64,000 nt of DNA from Streptomyces sp. S4.7 (GTDB taxonomy: Bacteria > Actinomycetota > Actinomycetes > Streptomycetales > Streptomycetaceae). The DNA lies in the NCBI RefSeq assembly GCF_010384365.1, contig NZ_CP048397.1:3038001-3102000 (forward strand), in the 5' to 3' direction. Shown piece by piece: positions 25,222-32,740 of the stretch; the stretch's first letter is position 1, and each line of letters begins with the position of its first letter. The translations under genes and the position numbers were made by a program. The notes below the pieces were generated by a model that was given only the letters and a program-made list of their open reading frames with translations, made no database searches and had not been told where the DNA came from.

Positions 25222-25572
25222 GTCGGGCCCTTCCCTCGGTTCACGCAAGTGGGGAGCGCGTCCCCGTTTTCCTTGACACGGGTGCAAACGGGGAAGGCGT
25301 CCCCGGTTATTTCGGCCGGACGTGTGAGCTGGGTCACGGATGGGTGGGCCGTGCTCGGCCTCAACCGCCGGACCGGGCTGCGTGTCCTGTCCTCAATCGC
25401 CGGACCGGGCTGCGTGTCCTGTCCTCAATCGCCGGACCGGGCTTTTACACCCGTACGGCGATCGGAAAACCCACGATCGGCGCACCCAGCGAGCGCCGAC
25501 ACGCCGACCGTCGCAGGGTGAGCGGACCGAGAGCAGTCAGCACGACGACTGCCGCTGACCCGAAGGCGGCCG
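25222..25572. other. Intergenic region: TetR operator and dispersed repeats
   Basis: No gene is seen. The TetR-proximal part (25255-25310) has the GGGGACGC/GCGTCCCC inverted words described for the TetR entry. 25359-25446 holds a 32-bp tandem repeat (separate entry). The last ~120 bp must carry the start signals of the M6 protease gene but show no clear -35/-10. Confidence 0.55.
25359..25446 (-). repeat. 32-bp tandem repeat (2.75 copies) of the dispersed GTCCGGCGATTGAGGACA family
   Basis: Units begin at 25359, 25391 and 25423 with CCTCAAYCGCCGGACCGGGC; the first two are 31/32 identical and the third is cut after 24 bases. The core on the other strand reads GTCCGGCGATTGAGG, the same word found between genes at 12.2, 45.7 and 58.3 kb. 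Confidence 0.85.
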
Positions 25573-26874
25573 ATGAAGGACACCCGTCGGATACGCGGAA
25601 CCGCAGGTCACGGCCGACACGCCAGGCCCCGCCGGCTCGGCACGCTCGCCGCCGTCGGCACGCTGACCCTCGCCGCCCTCGCCACCGCCAGCGCCACCCT
25701 CCCCTTGCCCATCCGCGCCTCCGCCGGCCCCGCGTCCACCGCGCACGACTCGACGCTCACCCCGTGCCGTATCGCCCCCGCCGCAGGCGTACAGATGTCC
25801 GAGGGTGTGCCCACCCCCGCCGGCTACACCCGCTCGACCGGCACCGTGCGCGCGCTCAATCTGATGGTCGACTTCTCGGACGCGCCGGGACCCGGCAAGG
25901 CCTCCGACCGGCTCGGTGAGTTCTTCCCGCAGACCTCGCAGTGGTTCCGCACCAGCTCCTACGGACGGCTCGACTACCGGCCCGAGGCCCCGCTGAAGGA
26001 CTGGCTGCGGATGCCGCTGCCGTTCGCCGACTACGGGATAGAGCGCGGCGCCCCCTACGAACCCGGCTACCGGCGGCTCGTCCAGGACATCGTGACGGCG
26101 GCCGACCCCGAGGTGGACTTCAGCGCGTACGACCTGGTCAACATCCTCGTCACACCCAACGCCGGCCCCTCGGCCCTCGACACCGTCCTGTCCGTGACGT
26201 TCTCCGGCAACGGCGAGGCCCCGAAGGCGGACGGCGTCCCGCTCTCCAACACGTCCTTCGTCTACAGCAGGCAGGACGACGGCTCGGGATCGTACTCACG
26301 CACCGGCTACCGCGTCCTGCCGCACGAGAACGGCCATGTCTTCGGCCTCCCCGACCTCTACACCATGGACGGCGGCGGCACGGTCGGGCACTGGGACATC
26401 ATGTCCGAGGACTGGGGGGCCAACAACGATCTGCTCGGCTGGCACAAGTGGAAGCTCGGCTGGATCGACAACGCGCAGATCAGCTGCGCGTCCGCGCCCG
26501 GCGAGAGCGAGCACGACCTGACTCCACTGGCCACCGGGGGCGGTCGCAAACTGGCGTTCGTGCCGGTCTCCGAGGAGTCCGGCTTCGCCGTCGAGGTCCG
26601 CACCCGCGCGGGCAACGACGAGGCCGTCTGCAAGCCCGGCGTGCTGATCTACCGGGTCGAGGCCGATGTCGACACCGGGCGCGGTCCGGTGACCGTCGCC
26701 GACAGCGAGGAGCGCAGCGGCGGCTGTACGCGGCGGCCCAACGTGCACGCGGAGCTGTCCGACGCGCCGTACGGGCCCGGGGAGACGTTCCGGGACCGGG
26801 ACAGCGGCGTCGGCATCGAGGTGCTCGGCACGGACGGCGACGGCGGCTACCGCGTCCGGATCACCCGCTCCTGA
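25573..26874 (+). CDS. Secreted M6-family (immune inhibitor A-like) metalloprotease
   Basis: 433 residues. A twin-basic N-terminus (ARPRRLGT) and hydrophobic stretch (LAAVGTLTLAALATASATLP) form a signal peptide. The M6 domain follows (ALNLMVDFSDAPG; QWFRTSSYGRLDYRP) with the zinc site HENGHVFGLPD near residue 255, where both His and the later Asp bind zinc and Glu is catalytic, and the met-turn-like WDIMSED. A C-terminal beta domain has four Cys that could form disulphides. It should degrade extracellular protein. The 3' end overlaps the convergent adenylating-enzyme gene by 14 bp. Confidence 0.88.
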   Translation: MKDTRRIRGTAGHGRHARPRRLGTLAAVGTLTLAALATASATLPLPIRASAGPASTAHDSTLTPCRIAPAAGVQMSEGVPTPAGYTRSTGTVRALNLMVDFSDAPGPGKASDRLGEFFPQTSQWFRTSSYGRLDYRPEAPLKDWLRMPLPFADYGIERGAPYEPGYRRLVQDIVTAADPEVDFSAYDLVNILVTPNAGPSALDTVLSVTFSGNGEAPKADGVPLSNTSFVYSRQDDGSGSYSRTGYRVLPHENGHVFGLPDLYTMDGGGTVGHWDIMSEDWGANNDLLGWHKWKLGWIDNAQISCASAPGESEHDLTPLATGGGRKLAFVPVSEESGFAVEVRTRAGNDEAVCKPGVLIYRVEADVDTGRGPVTVADSEERSGGCTRRPNVHAELSDAPYGPGETFRDRDSGVGIEVLGTDGDGGYRVRITRS

Positions 26875-27919
26875 ACCAGCCGTCGGGCGTGAACGCCTCG
26901 GCCGTGGCCGCCTCGTCACGCCAGTAGGCGTACGGGAGCGACTGGCCCCGCAGCCACAGCTCGCCGGTCTCCTCCGACACGCGCGACTCGACGGCGGGCG
27001 TCCCGGCTGCCGTGTCCGCAGGCCAAAGCCGGGACCGCTCCGGCCGCACCGCCGCGTCCAGGACGAGCGAGCCGCCCGCCGCCATGGCGCCGTACACGTC
27101 GAAGAGCGCGGCGGGGCCGGAGAAGGGGCTCGTCAGCCGGGTGACGGGGGCCCGTCCGAGACCCGGCAGCTCGCCGCGTCCCAGCGCGTCCGCCGCCGCG
27201 CGGAAACGGGCGTCCATCGCGGCCCCCGCCTGCGCGAGCTGAGTGGCGACGGCCCCCCGGAGGGGATCGGCCGGTGACGCGTAGACGATCGTGGCGTCGT
27301 CCTCGGCACGGATCTCGATGTCCGGCGGCGCCGCGTACGGATCGGGGGCCGGCAGGTCCTCGTACCGCTCGGCGGGCCCGGCCGGAGCCCCCGCCGACCC
27401 CGATCCCCCGGAGCCGAAGACGACCACCCGCTCCCCCGCCCGGCCCGCGACCGCAGGCAGCCGCTCGTCGTCGACGAGCAGCACGCGGGGCGCGCAGTGG
27501 TCCAGTGCGCGGGCCGTCTCCTCCCCGCTCCACGAGGCGTCGAGCGGTACGGCGACCAGCCCGGCGAGCTGCGTGGCCCAGAAGGCGGTCTGCCAGTCCG
27601 GGCGGTCGCCCATCAGGACGGCCGCGCGGTCGCCCGGCCGCAGGCCGTAGGTGTCCGCGAAGAGGTTGGCCAGCGCGGTCGCGGCGGCGAAGAAGTCGCC
27701 GTACGTACAAAGGACGGCCCCGTCGCCGCCGACGAGGAAGGGCCGCTCCCCGTACGCCCACGTCGTCTCCACGAACTCCCGCAGGGTGCGCGGCCCGTCC
27801 GCGTACATGAGCGAGCCGTTCTCGGCGCGTACGACCTCGAAAGGCGCACCCGGGGCGGTCAGGGCGGCGGTGTGCGGCACGTACGTCTCGCTTTCTTCGT
27901 ACCCTCGAGTCGAGTCCAT
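26861..27919 (-). CDS. Truncated, degenerate adenylating enzyme (ANL superfamily)
   Basis: 352 residues aligning with the N-terminal two thirds of acyl-CoA synthetases: AAVLMGDRPDWQTAFWATQLAGLVAVPLD is typical. The ATP-binding loop, normally TSGTTGxPK, is replaced by YASPADPLRGAV, so the phosphate-binding Ser/Thr/Gly/Lys set is missing. The protein stops at GWFRSG, exactly where the conserved GW.RTGD Asp that binds the ribose should come, and the whole C-terminal lid is absent. It is thus unlikely to be an active ligase. It starts 17 bp from the divergent trpF. It could be a decayed gene or a conserved non-catalytic relative; the even codon use and clean frame argue for a still-selected protein. 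Confidence 0.6.
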   Translation of the reverse strand: MDSTRGYEESETYVPHTAALTAPGAPFEVVRAENGSLMYADGPRTLREFVETTWAYGERPFLVGGDGAVLCTYGDFFAAATALANLFADTYGLRPGDRAAVLMGDRPDWQTAFWATQLAGLVAVPLDASWSGEETARALDHCAPRVLLVDDERLPAVAGRAGERVVVFGSGGSGSAGAPAGPAERYEDLPAPDPYAAPPDIEIRAEDDATIVYASPADPLRGAVATQLAQAGAAMDARFRAAADALGRGELPGLGRAPVTRLTSPFSGPAALFDVYGAMAAGGSLVLDAAVRPERSRLWPADTAAGTPAVESRVSEETGELWLRGQSLPYAYWRDEAATAEAFTPDGWFRSG

Positions 27920-27936
27920 CGAGCGAGGAGCTCCTG

Positions 27937-28548
27937 TTGCACAACTTGTACGTCAAGGTCTGCGGTCTGCGGAAGCCCGCCGAGGTCGAGGCCGCCGTGG
28001 CCGGCGGGGCCTCCGCGGTCGGGTTCATCCTGACGACGAGCCCCCGCCGGCTGTCCCCCGCCGAGGCGCGCCCGCTCGCCGCGCTCGTACCGCCCGGTGT
28101 CGCCAAGGTCGCGGTCTTCCGCGGTGAGTCGCTGGACGAGGTGCGCCGGGCGGCGGCCGAGGCGGGCGCTGACACCGTCCAGCTGCACGGCGGCGAGCCG
28201 CCCGAGGCGTTCGCCGCGCTGCGCGCCGACGGATACCGTCTCATCCGCGCCACCTCGCCGGAGTCGGGCGATCCGCTGACGGCGGGCGCGTACGGCGAGG
28301 ACATGCTCATCATCGACTCGGCGCGGCCGGGCTCCGGCGAACGCTGGTCCCCGGACTCGCTGCCGGAGCAGCCGACGGGTGCGTGGGTGCTGTCCGGCGG
28401 ACTCTCGCCGGACAACGTGGTGGATGCCGTGACGGCGCTGCGGCCGTGGGGCGTCGACGTGTCGAGCGGGGTGGAGAGCAGCCGGGGTGTGAAGGACGTG
28501 GGCCTGATCGAGAAGTTCCTCGGGGCGGCCGACGCGTTCCGCGGCTGA
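27937..28548 (+). CDS. trpF: Phosphoribosylanthranilate isomerase
   Basis: 203 residues, the usual size of TrpF. VKVCGLRKPAEVEAA near the N-terminus carries the catalytic Cys, GFILTTSPRRLSPAEA the phosphate-side loop, VQLHGGEP and LSGGLSPDNV the later barrel strands, and GVDVSSGVE (with the general-acid Asp region) the C-terminal motif. It isomerises N-(5-phosphoribosyl)anthranilate in tryptophan synthesis. Most Streptomyces lack a separate trpF because PriA does both the HisA and TrpF steps, so a solitary copy away from other trp genes is unusual. TTG start with GAGGAG 7 bases upstream; the divergent neighbour starts only 17 bp away. Confidence 0.9.
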   Translation: MHNLYVKVCGLRKPAEVEAAVAGGASAVGFILTTSPRRLSPAEARPLAALVPPGVAKVAVFRGESLDEVRRAAAEAGADTVQLHGGEPPEAFAALRADGYRLIRATSPESGDPLTAGAYGEDMLIIDSARPGSGERWSPDSLPEQPTGAWVLSGGLSPDNVVDAVTALRPWGVDVSSGVESSRGVKDVGLIEKFLGAADAFRG

Positions 28549-28656
28549 GCACAGCGGCTGGGCTGTGTCACCGAACACGTGTCGCCGAACCCTGCGTGAG
28601 AGGGCGCGGCGGGGGAATCCGGGACAGGTACCGACCCGACCGAGAGGGGTGCCCCC

Positions 28657-29886
28657 TTGTCCCGCCCGCCGCACAGATCTGTCCTGCCCGCGCCGCGGAG
28701 CGGTGACCCGACGGCGCCGGAGTCCGTACCGACCGAGAAGGTCCAGCGCATACGACGGCGCCTGGAGCGGCTGATCGGTATCGCCATGACCGAGGGCAAC
28801 GCGCTCGTCCCGCTGCGGAACGGCGACGAGATCTTCGCGTCGATGCTGGAGAGCATCCGTGGCGCCGAGCACACCGTCGACATGATGACCTTCGTCTACT
28901 GGCGCGGTGACATCGCCCACGAGTTCGCGCGGGCGCTGAGCGAGCGGGCCCGCGCCGGGGTGCGGGTGCGGCTGCTGCTCGACGGCTTCGGCAGCCGGCT
29001 GATCGAGAAGGACCAGCTGGCCGCGATGGAGGACGCCGGGGTCCAGGTGGCCTGGTTCCGCAAGCCGCTGTACCTCTCGCCGCTGAAGCAGAACCACCGC
29101 TGCCACCGCAAGGTGCTCGTCGTGGACGAGACGACCGCGTTCACGGGCGGTGTGGGCATCGCCGAGGAGTGGTGCGGCGACGCGCGGAACGAGAACGAGT
29201 GGCGCGACACGCATGTACGGGTCCGGGGGGCCGCGGTGGACGGGATCGCCGCCGCGTTCACCCAGAACTGGGCGGAGTGCCACGACGAGATGTTCGACGA
29301 GCGGGACCGGTTCGTCGAGCAGGACGCGTACGGTGACGCGATCGTGCAGGTGGTGCGCGGGTCGGCCAGCTTCGGCTGGCAGGACATGCAGACCCTGATC
29401 CGGGTCATGCTGGAGTCGGCGGAGGAGCGCGTACGGCTGGCCACGGCGTACTTCGCGCCGGACGAGTACTTCGTCGAGCTGCTGTGCGCGACGGCCCGGC
29501 GCGGGGTCTCGGTGGAGATCCTGCTGCCGGGGCCGCACACGGACAAGCGGGTCTGTCTGCTGGCCGGTCAGCGGTACTACGAGCGGCTGGCGGCGTGCGG
29601 CGTGAAGATCCACCAGTACCGGCCGACGATGATGCACGCGAAGATCATCACCGTTGACTCGATCGCCTCGCTGATCGGGTCCACGAACTTCAACCGGCGT
29701 TCGCTGGACCACGACGAGGAGGTCATGCTCGCCGTACTGGACGCGGCCTTCACGGCCACACTGGACGAGCACTTCGAAGAGGATCTGACGCTGAGCGAGC
29801 CGATCTGTCCGCGCCGCTGGAAGCGGCGCTCGCTGGTGCGGCGGGCACAGGAGGCGACGGTGGTCCCGATCCGCCGCTATCTGTGA
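28657..29886 (+). CDS. Phospholipase D-family protein (cardiolipin synthase-like)
   Basis: 409 residues. Two HKD motifs are present: HRKVLVVD with His151 and MHAKIITVD with His327, each followed by the conserved small residues (FTGGVGIAEEW; LIGSTNFNRRS). This pair makes one active site that forms a phospho-His intermediate. Unlike typical cardiolipin synthases there is no N-terminal membrane pair, so it may act on phospholipids as a peripheral enzyme. It could equally be a phospholipase D or phosphatidyltransferase. TTG 28657 has GAGGGG 8 bases before it. It converges with ppk2 on a shared terminator. Confidence 0.85.
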   Translation: MSRPPHRSVLPAPRSGDPTAPESVPTEKVQRIRRRLERLIGIAMTEGNALVPLRNGDEIFASMLESIRGAEHTVDMMTFVYWRGDIAHEFARALSERARAGVRVRLLLDGFGSRLIEKDQLAAMEDAGVQVAWFRKPLYLSPLKQNHRCHRKVLVVDETTAFTGGVGIAEEWCGDARNENEWRDTHVRVRGAAVDGIAAAFTQNWAECHDEMFDERDRFVEQDAYGDAIVQVVRGSASFGWQDMQTLIRVMLESAEERVRLATAYFAPDEYFVELLCATARRGVSVEILLPGPHTDKRVCLLAGQRYYERLAACGVKIHQYRPTMMHAKIITVDSIASLIGSTNFNRRSLDHDEEVMLAVLDAAFTATLDEHFEEDLTLSEPICPRRWKRRSLVRRAQEATVVPIRRYL

Positions 29887-29896
29887 CCGGTCCCCA

Positions 29897-29922
29897 CTGA
29901 TCGGCCGGTCCCGGTCGATCAG
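29897..29922. terminator. Bidirectional terminator between phospholipase D-type gene and ppk2
   Basis: CTGATCGGCCGG, TC, CCGGTCGATCAG: a near-perfect 12-base inverted repeat (one G-T pair). It overlaps the last codon and stop of the convergent ppk2 gene. Confidence 0.7.
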
Positions 29923-30917
29923 CTCATCGGCTTCGGCTTCGGCCTCGGATCCGACTCCGTCTTCGGCGGGTGGTCACCGGGGCCGTGGGGCCGTGAGGCG
30001 AGCGGGGTCGGGGAGAGGTCCGTGCTCTCCTCGCCCTCTTCGAGCAGGGTGTCGGCCGGACCCACGATGAGCGGGTCGGGCTCGCCGACGGCCGACTCGT
30101 CCTTCAGCTCGTAGTCCACCCGCCACAGCAGGCTGCGCATGGCCTCCAGCCGTCCCCGCTTCTTGTCGTTGTTCTTGACCACGGTCCAGGGCGCGTGCGC
30201 CGTGTCGGTGGCCCGGAACATGTCGACCTTGGCCGCGGTGTAGGCGTCCCAGAGGTCGAGCGACGCGAGGTCGGTGGGCGAGAGCTTCCACTGCCGTACG
30301 GGATCGATCTGCCGGATCGCGAAGCGGGTGCGCTGCTCGTCGTGCGAGACCGAGAACCAGAACTTGACCAGCAGGATGCCGTCGTCGGTGAGCATCCGCT
30401 CGAACTGGGGCGCCTGGTGGAGGAAGTGCTCGTACTCGGCCGGGGTGCAGAAGCCCATCACCCGCTCGACACCGGACCGGTTGTACCAGGAGCGGTCGAA
30501 GAAGACGATCTCCCCGGCGGAGGGCAGATGCGCGACGTACCGCTGGAAGTACCACTGCCCGGCTTCTCGCTCAGTGGGCTTCTCCAGGGCCACCACGCGG
30601 GCGCCACGCGGGTTGAGCCGCTCGGTGAACCGCTGGATGGTGCCGCCCTTGCCCGCCGCGTCCCGGCCCTCGCAGACCACGACCACCCGCTGGCCGGTGT
30701 CCTTGACCCAGCGCTGCAACTTGAGCAGTTCGATCTGGAGCGTACGCTTCGTCCGCTCGTACTCGCGGCGGCGCATCTTCTTCTCGTACGGGTAGTTCTG
30801 CCGCCATGTCCTCACAGGGCGACCGGACTTGTCGAGCAGGACGGGCTGCTGGGGGTCCCGGTCGTCGACCGTCAGCCCGTCGAGGAGGACCTTCTCGACG
30901 TCCTCATCCGGCGACAT
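29919..30917 (-). CDS. ppk2: Polyphosphate kinase 2
   Basis: 332 residues. The PPK2 core (~60-275) has the Walker A loop EGRDAAGKGGTIQRF and the Walker B/lid FFDRSWYNRSGVERVMGF, and the conserved KFWFSVSHDEQRTRF. It moves phosphate between polyphosphate and nucleotides, class I usually making NTP or NDP+polyP. The C-terminal ~45 residues are acidic then Pro-rich and poorly conserved. ATG 30917 follows GGAAGG; the open frame upstream to 31220 has no homology. Confidence 0.93.
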   Translation of the reverse strand: MSPDEDVEKVLLDGLTVDDRDPQQPVLLDKSGRPVRTWRQNYPYEKKMRRREYERTKRTLQIELLKLQRWVKDTGQRVVVVCEGRDAAGKGGTIQRFTERLNPRGARVVALEKPTEREAGQWYFQRYVAHLPSAGEIVFFDRSWYNRSGVERVMGFCTPAEYEHFLHQAPQFERMLTDDGILLVKFWFSVSHDEQRTRFAIRQIDPVRQWKLSPTDLASLDLWDAYTAAKVDMFRATDTAHAPWTVVKNNDKKRGRLEAMRSLLWRVDYELKDESAVGEPDPLIVGPADTLLEEGEESTDLSPTPLASRPHGPGDHPPKTESDPRPKPKPMS

Positions 30918-31273
30918 GCGGGGGCCTTCCCCGGTAGGGGGTGGTGACGGTGCTGGGGTCGGCTTCCTCCTCCTCGTCGAGCGGGGGGAGGTCGATCGTG
31001 TACTGCGCCTCCAGGAAGAGGTCGCTGTGCTGCGGACGCGAAACGGACTCATCTGCGGCGGGAAGAGGCGCGGTTCGGACGATACGACGCTGAGAGCTCT
31101 GCATCCAAGACCATCCAGGGAAAGGGAGTCGCACGGGGCCGCGCGGCCATTGCCGGGCGACAGTCTCATCCTTACACAGGGCTCGATCTTGACGAGCGAG
31201 CCGAAATGCCCGGTGGGCACCGTGATCGGCGTCCCGGGCCACCGCCCGGTCCTTGATCACCGGACCCGCCGGG
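30918..31273. other. Intergenic boundary region before the biosynthetic block, no gene
   Basis: No convincing gene is present: the open frames here lack start signals and look like noise. It separates ppk2 from the nitrosuccinate-lyase-like gene; both are read leftwards, so it should contain the end of the leftward biosynthetic operon and the ppk2 promoter. On the minus strand GTGTAAGGATG (about 31171-31181) is a weak -10 candidate. No strong terminator hairpin was found. Confidence 0.45.
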
Positions 31274-32701
31274 TCAGTCCGCGGGCCGGTCGGTGCGGTG
31301 GCGGCCGAGCACCCGGTCCACCAACTGGCCCGCCGCGCCCGTGTAGTGCGCCGGATCCGACAGCTTGCGGAGGTCGTCGGCCGATCGACGGCCGGCCAGG
31401 CCGGGGGTTTCGGCCAGGACGTCCGCGAGGTGCCTGCCGGAGCCGGCGGCCTCTGCCGACGCCCGCCCGAGCAGGGCCTTCGCCTCGGCCCTGCCGAGTT
31501 CGACGGAGAGCAGGGCCGCGAGCCGTTCGGAGACGACCAGACCGCCCGTCAGCTCCAGATTGGCCAGCATCCGGTCCTCGTGGACGGTCAGACCCTCCGT
31601 CAGCTCCGCGGCGGTGTGCGCCGCGCCGCCCGCCAGGCGCAGGCAGTCGCGCAGCGGCAGCCATTCGGCGTGCCAGGCCCCGGAGGGCCGCTCGTCGTCG
31701 TGGACCGACACCTGCATGAGGGTGCCGACGAGGGAGGGCACCTGGTAGGAGGCCGCGCGGATCAGTGCCGAGAGCGCGGGGTTGCGCTTGTGCGGCATGG
31801 CGGAGGACGTGCCCCGGCCCTCGGCGGCCGGTTCCGCCAGCTCGCCCGTCTCGGTGCGGGACAGCAGCTGGACGTCCGCCGCGATACCGCCGAGCGCGCC
31901 GGTCAGCAGGGCGAGCGCCGCGCCGAGGTCGGCGAGGGGCGTTCGGACGGTGTGCCAGGGCACGAGCGGTTCGGTGAGGTCCAGCTCCGCGGCGAGCGCG
32001 CCGGGCAGCTCCTCGATGCAGCGCCGCCCGCCGTCGTCGGCGGCGTCCGGTGCGTGCAGGAGCGCGTACTCCAGATATCCGGCCATCGTGCCCGCCGCGC
32101 CGCCGAGTTGGACCGGCAGCCCCTGGGCGCGCACCCGGCGCAGCCGGTCCCGTGCGTCGAGCACACCTTGGAGCCAGCCGGCGGCCTTGAGACCGAACGT
32201 GGTCGGGACGGCGTGCTGGCCGAGGGTGCGGGCGGCCATGGGGGTGTCGCGGTGCCGGGCGGCGAGCCGGGCCAGCGCGGCGGCGGTCCGGTCCAGGTCG
32301 GCGAGGACGAGGTCGAGGGTGCGGGCGGCGACCAGCATGAGGCCGGTGTCGAGGATGTCCTGGCTGGTGGAGCCCTGGTGGACGCTGTGGGCGGCGTCGG
32401 CGTCCGCGGCCGCGACCAGCGCGGTCAGCCGCCGTACGAGAGGGACGACCGGGTTGGCGGCGCCGCGCGCCTGGACCGCCAGCTCGTAGAGGTCGAAGTG
32501 TTCGGCGCGCGCGGCCTCGCCGATGGCGCGGGCGGCGGACTCGGGTACGGTGCCGAGCCGGGCCTGTACCCGCGCGAGGGCCGCTTCGGTGTCGAGCATG
32601 GCCTGGAGGCACGCGGTGTCACTCGTGGCGGCCTCGGCCGGGGTGCCCGACCGGACCGGCGAGAAAAGCCCTGTGTCGGCCGGGGGCTGACTGTTCGTCA
32701 T
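31274..32701 (-). CDS. Fumarase/aspartase-superfamily lyase, probable nitrosuccinate lyase (CreD-like)
   Basis: 475 residues. The superfamily signature SSAMPHKRNP (~299-308) carries the catalytic Ser loop, and VHQGSTSQDILDT (~106-118) the substrate-binding segment. The following WHAEWLPL is typical of the 3-carboxymuconate cycloisomerase (PcaB) branch. Members of that branch next to a flavin monooxygenase act as nitrosuccinate lyases (CreD, FzmR), releasing nitrous acid and fumarate. It lies 39 bp after such a flavoprotein on the same strand, and no protocatechuate genes are nearby, so the nitrosuccinate role is preferred. An ordinary PcaB or adenylosuccinate lyase is less likely. The ATG has AGGA 7 bases before it. 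Confidence 0.75.
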   Translation of the reverse strand: MTNSQPPADTGLFSPVRSGTPAEAATSDTACLQAMLDTEAALARVQARLGTVPESAARAIGEAARAEHFDLYELAVQARGAANPVVPLVRRLTALVAAADADAAHSVHQGSTSQDILDTGLMLVAARTLDLVLADLDRTAAALARLAARHRDTPMAARTLGQHAVPTTFGLKAAGWLQGVLDARDRLRRVRAQGLPVQLGGAAGTMAGYLEYALLHAPDAADDGGRRCIEELPGALAAELDLTEPLVPWHTVRTPLADLGAALALLTGALGGIAADVQLLSRTETGELAEPAAEGRGTSSAMPHKRNPALSALIRAASYQVPSLVGTLMQVSVHDDERPSGAWHAEWLPLRDCLRLAGGAAHTAAELTEGLTVHEDRMLANLELTGGLVVSERLAALLSVELGRAEAKALLGRASAEAAGSGRHLADVLAETPGLAGRRSADDLRKLSDPAHYTGAAGQLVDRVLGRHRTDRPAD

Positions 32702-32740
32702 GTCTGAATCCTCGTCAACTCGCGCTCTGCTGAGATGGTT

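Noticed and set aside
25359-25446. 32-bp tandem repeat as a CRISPR array
   Set aside because: Units are contiguous with no unique spacers, and the same core is dispersed elsewhere as single copies.
30904-31260. 118-codon minus-strand frame between ppk2 and the lyase
   Set aside because: No ribosome site and random-looking composition; overlaps the ppk2 start.
31274-32701. Lyase as a protocatechuate-pathway PcaB
   Set aside because: The active-site motifs fit PcaB, but no other protocatechuate genes are near and a CreE-like flavoprotein is 39 bp away. Kept as the less likely alternative.
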